Part shown: positions 51,209 through 58,900 of the stretch, piece after piece | How the letters are laid out: each line of letters opens with the position of its first letter | Numbering within the stretch: the stretch's first letter is position 1 | Origin: Sedimentisphaerales bacterium | GTDB lineage: Bacteria; Planctomycetota; Phycisphaerae; Sedimentisphaerales; SM23-30 | DNA length: 64,000 bases | Reading direction: 5' to 3' | Assembly: GCA_028281535.1 (NCBI GenBank) | Contig: JANQJS010000025.1 | Coordinates: forward strand, 62,001-126,000 | Notes under the pieces: generated by a model | What the model saw: the letters and a program-made list of their open reading frames with translations, nothing else | The model's database searches: none | What the model was told of the DNA's origin: nothing | Program-made: the position numbers and the translations under genes

Positions 51209-52561
51209 TTAATTTGCCAATAATTGTTGAAGGCGGGTTTGGCAGGAATCTAATGTATCAAGTCCTAGCCAATATTCGAGTAATAAATTATCGAAATTGA
51301 CTTTTTGTTGACTATTTTTAGGGGGTTGTATGAGTTTACAGTGGGGTAGTTGATTGAGAATAAACTTGGCAATATCTTCAGAAATATTGAATTCCTGCAT
51401 GGTATCGGTCGTTAGCAGGTCGTTTCTAACAGGCAATGCCCCGGAAAGTTGATAAATGATCTTTTGGGTGGTCAAATTGAGAAGTGATCTGGCAAAATCA
51501 ATCGCTGGCTGACAACTATCCTGGTTTGGCAGAATGACAGCGACTAATCCACTGGCAATCATCGTTGGGACACTTTGGCTATAGGGGATATGGAAAATTT
51601 GTAGCTTGTCACCTAATTTGTCTTTGTAATCTTGGTATTTGTCGAATCCATCCAGGCTGGCCATACATTTACCTTGAGTGAACAAATTAATTTGTTCAGA
51701 TTTTGTAATGGCAGGAATTGTTTTGTTCGTATGCAATAAGTCGTAGAACAATTTAAGAAATTGATCTTGTTGCTGGTTGCAATGGTTTGAAAATAGACTG
51801 GTGTTAAAGAGATGCGCCAAACTGCCCATGTGTTTTAATGTTGGACGCAGTTGCAAACCATACATGCCATGGGTAGCCATGTATTTGATGGTATGTTCAA
51901 ATGTGTGCCATTGCCATAAAGGTGGTGTTGGCATAGCTACGTTGTAGCGTTGTAGAATATCTGAATTTACATATAAGAGCATCGGCCATATTCCCAAAGG
52001 AATGACTTGGTAGGCTTTTTCATTTTCAAACCAATGAGAAATCGTTTTTGAAAATTTGATATCCGGAAATTGTGTTTTGGGGATTGGGCTGTAACATCGA
52101 GAATCGTTTGTGAAGCAGCTACTATCTTCTAGGTCACAAATGACAATATCCACGGATTCTGCGGGTTTTGATATCATATGATTTACTGCATCAGGTTGAT
52201 GTAGATCAATGTATTGGAGTTGATATCTCGCAGGTAATTTTTGTAATTCTCCCAATCGCCTAAAAAGATTTAGCCACTGTGTATTTCCACATGCAATTCG
52301 AATCGATGGCGTAATATCTCGCCTAAGAGCAACGACAGCGCTACGTCGCTCGCGACGGGAGATCAATCCGGTTTGTTCAAGGTGATTCAAAGCGGTGCGT
52401 ACCGTCGCTCTTGAAGCTTGGTAGTCCATAGCGATTTTTCGTTCAGAAGGTAGCTTCTGACCAGGCTTTAATTCGCCATTGGTGACTTTTTGTGTGATGG
52501 CCTCGGCTATAAACCGATGTAAGGGTACGTCCACGCGGCTATCGGGTAAGTGATCGCTCAT
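51209..52561 (-). CDS. GntR-type regulator fused to a solute-binding-protein-like domain
   Basis: A 450-residue protein. The N-terminal winged helix (about 8-78) has the GntR pattern QKVTNGELKPGQKLPSERKIAMDYQASRATVRTALNHLEQTGLISRR. The rest (about 85-440) resembles an ABC sugar-binding protein (AYQVIPLGIWPMLLYVNSDIL, LFTQGKCMASLDGFDKY, TMIASGLVAVILPNQDSCQPAIDFARSLL) and has no signal peptide, so it should sense a ligand in the cytoplasm. Start at 52561 because GGAG stands eight bases before it. It is divergent from the zinc-ribbon gene; its targets are unknown. Confidence 0.8.
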   Translation of the reverse strand: MSDHLPDSRVDVPLHRFIAEAITQKVTNGELKPGQKLPSERKIAMDYQASRATVRTALNHLEQTGLISRRERRSAVVALRRDITPSIRIACGNTQWLNLFRRLGELQKLPARYQLQYIDLHQPDAVNHMISKPAESVDIVICDLEDSSCFTNDSRCYSPIPKTQFPDIKFSKTISHWFENEKAYQVIPLGIWPMLLYVNSDILQRYNVAMPTPPLWQWHTFEHTIKYMATHGMYGLQLRPTLKHMGSLAHLFNTSLFSNHCNQQQDQFLKLFYDLLHTNKTIPAITKSEQINLFTQGKCMASLDGFDKYQDYKDKLGDKLQIFHIPYSQSVPTMIASGLVAVILPNQDSCQPAIDFARSLLNLTTQKIIYQLSGALPVRNDLLTTDTMQEFNISEDIAKFILNQLPHCKLIQPPKNSQQKVNFDNLLLEYWLGLDTLDSCQTRLQQLLAN

Positions 52562-52801
52562 TTTTTGGTCTCCGTACATCAGAACGAAATGCTATTTAGA
52601 GTCCTTTACACCTAGTAGAAATGTCTTGTTGCTATCTCTAAAGAAAGAAAAATGATTTGTTAACACTTTATCTCAAAAAACTTGATATTTGTCTAGTAAA
52701 AACTGATAATATCCTTAGATTTCATGGTCATATGACATATAACGACACTTTATGTATATGCATAGCCATCGGTTACTTAAGATTAAAAGGATTAATAATT
52801 T

Positions 52802-53035
52802 ATGCCAATATATGAATTTACATGCGATGAGTGTGGAAGTGATTTTGAGAAACTGGTTCCATCGATGAATTACAAAGGGGCTCCAGAGTGTCCCAAATGT
52901 CAAAGTAAAAATACTCACAAGCGGATGAGTGTGTTTTCTGCTAGAGCTGCTGAAAAGACATCGCAACCATTTGAAGGTGGATGTGGTATGGGCCCGGATG
53001 GGCGTTGCGGTCGCGGCGGTTGTCAATTTTCATAA
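52802..53035 (+). CDS. FmdB-type zinc-ribbon protein
   Basis: A 77-residue small protein. MPIYEFTCDECGSDFEKLV and CPKCQSKN supply the CxxC...CxxC zinc ribbon of the FmdB regulatory-protein family; the C-terminus is Gly/Cys-rich (GGCGMGPDGRCGRGGCQFS). FmdB was named from a regulator of formamidase, but for most members the role is not known. It stands alone, followed by a 270-base gap before the sigma factor gene. Confidence 0.88.
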   Translation: MPIYEFTCDECGSDFEKLVPSMNYKGAPECPKCQSKNTHKRMSVFSARAAEKTSQPFEGGCGMGPDGRCGRGGCQFS

Positions 53036-53308
53036 AGCGATTTAATTTATCATCTGTCAACAGGGGGCATTGCATTTTGATAGTAGATATGCTAGCATAA
53101 TGGCTAGAGATAGTGTCCCAACACCTCCTTGATTAAGCAATAGAGAAAAACACTGTAAAAATCATTTCATAAGAATGTGTGATCTATTGTAAGCGGTGTA
53201 ACTCTTAGAAAAACAATTAATTATGTTTTTTAGAGTTTTTCCGTAACCTTTCATTGTTTAAATGACATGTTTTAATAGGTAAGCCTTTAACCTTAAGCAG
53301 GTCTCATC

Positions 53309-53929
53309 TTGGAATTTTGCGTTAATATCAAAAAACTTCAGTCACATGATGCGCTTGAAGTCGAACGATGGTTTTTGGCGTATTCGGATAGTGTTTATAC
53401 ATATATTTATTATCGTGTTGGCAAAGATAAGGATTTGGCAGGGGATATTGTGCAAGATGTTTTTCTAAAAGCCTTGGATCAAATTGATCAATTTGATCCA
53501 GATCGCGGTAGGATGTTTGTTTGGTTGACCTGTTTGTCAAAAAACATAATTCGAAAAGCATTATTAGATAAATCACGAAGTTTGTCAGGGAGTTCGAGTC
53601 CTCAGGCAGAAACCCTTGATGATAAGTTATTAAACATTTATGAACGCATTGCAACAGAGCCATTGCCAGACGAAGTTTTAGAGAGGCGTGAGACAGCAGA
53701 GTTGGTACAGATGACTCTGATTAGTATTCCTGGTAATTACAAGGAAGTGTTGGACGAATTTTATTATAAACAAAAAAGCCTTAAAGAGATTTCTATTAAA
53801 TCAGGTGTCACTGAAGGGGCCGCTAAATCATTATTATTTCGAGCCAGAAAAGCTTTTAAAGAATCCTATACGCAATTGGCAACCTCTTTAGGTGTGATTG
53901 AGCTGTCTGGAGGGATATGTGATGAATAA
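53309..53929 (+). CDS. ECF-type sigma-70 family sigma factor
   Basis: A 206-residue extracytoplasmic-function sigma factor. Region 2 (about 20-85) includes WFLAYSDSVYTYIYYRVGKDKDLAGDIVQDVFLKALDQID, and region 4 (about 135-190) includes LISIPGNYKEVLDEFYYKQKSLKEISIKSGVTEGAAKSLLFRARKAFKE. It starts at TTG, with an AGG upstream. It overlaps the FecR-LamG gene by eight bases, and that product is the likely anti-sigma or surface partner. A 26-base perfect palindrome lies within region 2 coding sequence. Confidence 0.9.
   Translation: MEFCVNIKKLQSHDALEVERWFLAYSDSVYTYIYYRVGKDKDLAGDIVQDVFLKALDQIDQFDPDRGRMFVWLTCLSKNIIRKALLDKSRSLSGSSSPQAETLDDKLLNIYERIATEPLPDEVLERRETAELVQMTLISIPGNYKEVLDEFYYKQKSLKEISIKSGVTEGAAKSLLFRARKAFKESYTQLATSLGVIELSGGICDE
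53475..53500. repeat. Perfect 26-bp palindrome inside the sigma factor gene
   Basis: TGGATCAAATTGA followed by its exact reverse complement. Because of it both strands code for the same peptide, LDQIDQFDP. Confidence 0.9.
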
Positions 53930-55613
53930 AGATTGGTTAGATAACAATATCAAGGTGCTTTATCATTCGGTGCCTCGAGAATTGAAATTAGATGCTGTTC
54001 GAAAACGACAAATACTTAATAAAATAAAAGAGCATATCAGTCCTGAAGAAGACCTTCTGCCTAGTACAGTCGAAATATTCCGTGAAAAATTAGAGGCCGA
54101 TCAAAAATTAAAATCTGCAAAAATTGCTGAAGAAAATAAGCAAAAAAGTCAAAAGATTGAGGCTGCTGCCAGAAAGAAATGGGACGATTTTCTCGCAGAG
54201 CAGCGAAAAGATGAATGGTCTTACAATTCGATGCCCGCTGCTTCATTAAAGTGGAAATGGCATATTCCGGGAATATTTTATAAAGGTATTGCAGCTGTGT
54301 TGTTGGTGTCATTATGTCTGTGGCTGTCTTACAATTCGAAGCCTTCGCTTACTGTTGCAAAAATCGTCAGCAGTTATGACACGGTGTGGGATAGAACATT
54401 GAAAACACAAACTGAAGGGATACCGGTAACCACAGAACCAATTAAAATTTTAAGTGGCGTGGTAGAGTTAGAATTTCTACGTGGTGCAAAAGTTCAGTTG
54501 CAAGCACCTGCCGAATTGAAGATTCGATCAGATAATGAAGCGGATTTAGTACAGGGTAAATTGCATGCAACTATCCCGCCGGGAGCAACAGGATTTACAA
54601 TTCATACGCCCCATGTGACGATTGTTGATCATGGTACAGAGTTTGGTGTAGAAGTTAAGGCTAATGGGGACAGTGAATGTCATGTCTTTGAAGGTAAAGT
54701 CAAGTTGCTCCCAGCGGGTTTTCAGCATACGGCATATCCTTATTTGATTACTGGACAAGCTAAGAGGATAAGTCGAGAAGGAGCGATCATGACAGATATC
54801 GCTATAGATGAGGAAAACTATATCGCGAAGATTCCTCAGCCTATTATTCAGGAAATCACCGAAAAGAAATGGGGGAGTTGTTCTTTCTGTTTGAAACAGC
54901 AGGAATTGAAATTAGATCTTCCATTTGCTATAGAGTCAATCAATAATATCACTTTTGTTGATCATCGGCAGGTCTCGTTTGAACAAGACACACCTCCATC
55001 GCCGCATTTGTCGCAAGATTCTTCCGCTTATTTTAGTGATAATGAGAGTTATTTAGTGATTAACCCCAAACAGTCGTCTCTTGATATAGATGAGAATAGT
55101 AGCCGATCATTAGCATTATGGGTCAAGCTGGATGAGTTAGAAACTCAGACGATATTCCATACTCCCGTTGATCTGCGTGAATTTTATGAGTCCTATTTCG
55201 AACCAGTTAACCGTTTGTATGTCCAAAAGAAAAATGACACTGCAATATTTTTGAAATATGATTTTAAGGTTGAGAAAAAACAACTAAAAGATCAAACCAG
55301 GACGTTGCTTTGCCAACTTTCTGATCATGATAATAAGTGGACTCATATTGCTTTGACTATTGAAAATAATCATTGCCTGCGACTGTATGTTAATGGCCTT
55401 TTGGTAGATACCCAGTTTTCTCCTCAAGGTTTTAATATTATTGGTGATACCTCTGAAGAATTTATTTTTGGTAATATTCGACCTCGTCAAAATAATTTTA
55501 AACCTGTAATAAAGAATTCTATTGACGGTTTTTTTGTTTCAGGATTATCACTTTATAATTGTATGTTGACCGAAGATGATGTCGCCTATTTGGCAATGCG
55601 AGATCGTCTATAA
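53922..55613 (+). CDS. FecR-domain membrane protein with C-terminal LamG-like domain
   Basis: A 563-residue protein. The cytoplasmic N-terminus (about 1-120) is helical and charged, followed by one transmembrane segment (IAAVLLVSLCLWLSY, about 125-140). A FecR-type domain lies outside (about 165-265; VELEFLRGAKVQLQAPAEL, FTIHTPHVTIVDHGTEFGVEV, CHVFEGKVKLLP). The C-terminus (about 380-560) is LamG-like (SLALWVKLDELETQTIFHT, WTHIALTIENNHCLRLYVNGLLVDTQ). GGAGGG precedes the ATG at 53922, which overlaps the sigma gene. It likely controls the sigma factor in response to an outside signal, possibly a carbohydrate. Confidence 0.88.
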   Translation: MNKDWLDNNIKVLYHSVPRELKLDAVRKRQILNKIKEHISPEEDLLPSTVEIFREKLEADQKLKSAKIAEENKQKSQKIEAAARKKWDDFLAEQRKDEWSYNSMPAASLKWKWHIPGIFYKGIAAVLLVSLCLWLSYNSKPSLTVAKIVSSYDTVWDRTLKTQTEGIPVTTEPIKILSGVVELEFLRGAKVQLQAPAELKIRSDNEADLVQGKLHATIPPGATGFTIHTPHVTIVDHGTEFGVEVKANGDSECHVFEGKVKLLPAGFQHTAYPYLITGQAKRISREGAIMTDIAIDEENYIAKIPQPIIQEITEKKWGSCSFCLKQQELKLDLPFAIESINNITFVDHRQVSFEQDTPPSPHLSQDSSAYFSDNESYLVINPKQSSLDIDENSSRSLALWVKLDELETQTIFHTPVDLREFYESYFEPVNRLYVQKKNDTAIFLKYDFKVEKKQLKDQTRTLLCQLSDHDNKWTHIALTIENNHCLRLYVNGLLVDTQFSPQGFNIIGDTSEEFIFGNIRPRQNNFKPVIKNSIDGFFVSGLSLYNCMLTEDDVAYLAMRDRL

Positions 55614-55620
55614 TAAAAAC

Positions 55621-55717
55621 GCCAAGATATAAAAGGTAGTTCAAATGATGTTTGATCGCTTCCGTTGGACTACCTGGCAAGCAATATAGGCCATGTACCC
55701 AATGTAACCAGTGTTAC
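55621..55717 (+). other. Hairpin-forming leader or intercistronic region before the oxidase gene
   Basis: GGTAGTTCAA (55635-55644) pairs with TTGGACTACC (55665-55674, one G-U), extended by GCCA/TGGC outside a bulge. A second hairpin, GTAAC/GTTAC, is at 55704-55717. No T-run follows the first, so it is not a plain terminator; it may be a processing site or leader structure. The remaining 180 bases up to 55900 hold no gene. Confidence 0.4.
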
Positions 55718-55900
55718 GCAGCTCGTCATATCTTTTGTTGTACAAGCCGAATGATCTATGCACCATGTTTCCGCGCGCTTACTGAAGATGCCTTTGCTTG
55801 CCTTTCAGTTCTAAAACGAGGTTTCTATTTTGTTTGAAGCCATGTTTGTGTGTGTGTGACGGTGTAAGAAAGATTTAAATCAAGAAAGGAAACAAAAGTT

Positions 55901-58900
55901 ATGAGTAAAAAAAAGAAATGGAGTATGTGTTGGTGGTGGAGAAGTCACTTATGTATGGGGATGATTGTTTTATTAAATTCACAGACGATGGTTCAAGCCG
56001 ATTCCTGGACTTCGCCAGTGGCTACCGGGGTCGAAGCGATTCATATGACCAGTTTGAATACGGGGCGTGTCTTTGTATTTTCATTCCGAGATCAGGGAGA
56101 TGGGGCAACGCAATTCCCCTGGGCAACATTTAATCCTAATAGTTTGGGAAGTGCTAATGTTGTCAATGCTCCTAAGAACTATTTTTGTGCAGGGCATTCG
56201 GTATTGGAAAATGGTGATTTCATCATGACCGATGGTCAGGCGGATGGCACCATCAGTCGATTTAACTCTGTGACTGAACAAATGACCAATCTAGGTAATT
56301 TGGCAGAGAATCAAGGACGTTGGTATCCTTCAACGATCATACTGGGTAATGGTAAACTATTTACCATTGGTGGTATTGCCAATAATGGTGATGGGGGTAA
56401 TGTTTTATCTGCCGAACTGTATGATCCTGATACCAACGCGAGAACAGATATTAATAATGGTAGCAATTTGTTGCCATCACAAGATCCAGATGCCTATCCA
56501 CGTTTATTTCTCTTGTCAACAACCAATGCGAATCCAAATATTTTTGAAGTCTTTCAAGCCGGGCCTGATTCGCAATCACAGTTTTATACCATCAATACCG
56601 ACAATAATTCCGCATCAGTATCTTCAGGTCCTACTGATCCCGGAGCACCAGGTTCAGGAAGTCAGGAGGGGCGTCTGCAAGGTACCTATTGTCGTTTGTA
56701 TGATGGCCGCGTCATGGCGATGGGGGGCTTTCGTTTTGGATTAGAAGATGGTTCGACTTCAACGGTTACCATAATTGATCCAGAAGCGGGAAGTCCTAGT
56801 TGGTCGACCGTTGCTTCCATGCAAGATAGCTCCGATCGATCCTACTTTTTATCTACCGTGATGTCTGATGGAAAGGTTTGCGTCTATGGCCCAGATACTT
56901 CAGTCGAAATTTATAATCCTTCTTCTAACTCATGGAGTGCGGGGGCATCTGCCTCATTGCAGCGTGGATATCACACCGGTGGCGTGTTGCTAGTCGATGG
57001 ACGTATCTGTGTATCTGGTGGTTCCAACCCAGGTGGTCAAGGTGGTTTTGGTGAAACAAACCAAGTGCAAATTTATTCACCCGATTATATGACAGCCAAT
57101 CGTCCCTCCATTACTTCCGCACCGACCTCTGCAGGTTATGGCAGTAATATTGTTGTGAATTATACCTCCACCGGCGGTGCGATTACCGAAGTTCTCCTTC
57201 GTCGTCCAGGTAGTTCAACGCACGGTTTTACCTATAATATGATTGGTGTGCCATGTAGTTTTTCAGATGGAGGTTCTTCTTTAACAGTGACGATTCCATC
57301 GAATCCTAACTTAGTGCCTCCAGGATATTATTATCTTATTATCAGTCGAGGCGGAGCATCTAATCGCATACCGTCTGAGGGTAGTTGGATTCAAATCTCA
57401 GGTAGTGGACCTCCTCCAGATACCAATCCTCCTAGCAGTCCAGCCATTGCTTCTGTGACTTCTGATAGTGATACGCAGCTTACCGCAACCTCTACGACTT
57501 CTACCGATCCTGAAGGTAGCAATCCGATTGAATACGACTTCGATGAAACTACAGGCAATGCCGGTGGTAGTGACAGCCCATGGCAGCTTTCTCAGATTCA
57601 TATCGATACTGGTTTGAATCCTGTTACGCAATATTGCTATCGCGTTCGTGCTCGTGATTCTCAAGGAAATCAAACCGGTTGGTCCAGTGCAACTTGCCAA
57701 ACAACTCAGGCTGCACCGGATACCAATCCTCCAACACCTAATCCAATGACCTGGGCATCACCTCCAGCGGCATTTGGTGATGCGGCGATTATCATGGATG
57801 CCACGAGTGCAGATGATCCGGAAGGTAACATCCCTGTACAATATGATTTTGATGAAACCTCAGGTAATCCTGGTGGTACGGATAGCGGATGGCAGCCCTT
57901 GCCTCGTTATTTAGATGCCGGTTTGGATCCTTCAACGACTTATAGCTATCGTGTTCGTGCTCGCGATAGTTTGGGTAATGCTGGTAGTTATTCAACCACC
58001 TTGTCTGCAACAACCGATGCAGAAGATGGTTATGTTGATGTAATCGTTGGGCCAGGGGTTGTGTTTGATCCACAGCATATAGTGATTAACGTTGGCGACA
58101 CCGTTGAATGGGAATTTGCCGAACTCGATCATAATGTTTGGTCTGGTGTTTCGGGTGGCCATACTGTTCTGGATGGTGAATTACCATGGGAACAAGGTGG
58201 TACTATGATCTTTAGTTCAACCAATGATCCTCTTGTGATCAATCCTGCGGGTACTAAGTTCTTAGTGACATTTGATCAGGCTTTACTTGATGCTTCGACG
58301 GGTGATCTTGGGCCAGATGCTTATAACTATCATTGTCATATTCATGGTACTGGATTACATGATGGTACGATTACTGTTTTAGGTGGTGCAGATAATGATC
58401 CTCCAACACCAAATCCAGCAACCTTTGCATCGGCGCCTAATGCGACCAGTTCAACGTCAATAGCAATGACTGCAACAACAGCCAGCGATGCTAGCGGTCC
58501 AGTTGAATATAATTTCGATGAAACAACAGGTGGTGCAGGCGGTACAGATAGTGGATGGCAAACGTCGACCAGTTATTCTGATGGTGGATTAAGCCCATTA
58601 ACACAATATTGTTATACCGTTCAATCTCGTGATAGTGCTGGTAATACTGGAACCGCTTCAGGTGCGTCCTGTGCTACGACACCAGATGTTCCTAGTGATG
58701 TACTTTTATTAACCGGTTGGGTGACAGGTACATCGCATGCTGATCCGGCTGGTTCTAATCGAGCTTTGGTCTTTACTGTGCATGCTGAAGACGATAATAC
58801 CAATATGAATGCCTCTGTTACATATGGCGGTCAATCGATGACCAAAGTCGTTGAGCAAAATGTTGGTACTGGCTATCGTGCGTATGCCGCGGCCTTTATA

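Noticed and set aside
53328-53663. A 111-codon antisense frame in the sigma factor gene
   Set aside because: It contains the sigma peptide LDQIDQFDP only because of the palindrome; otherwise it has no coding signs.
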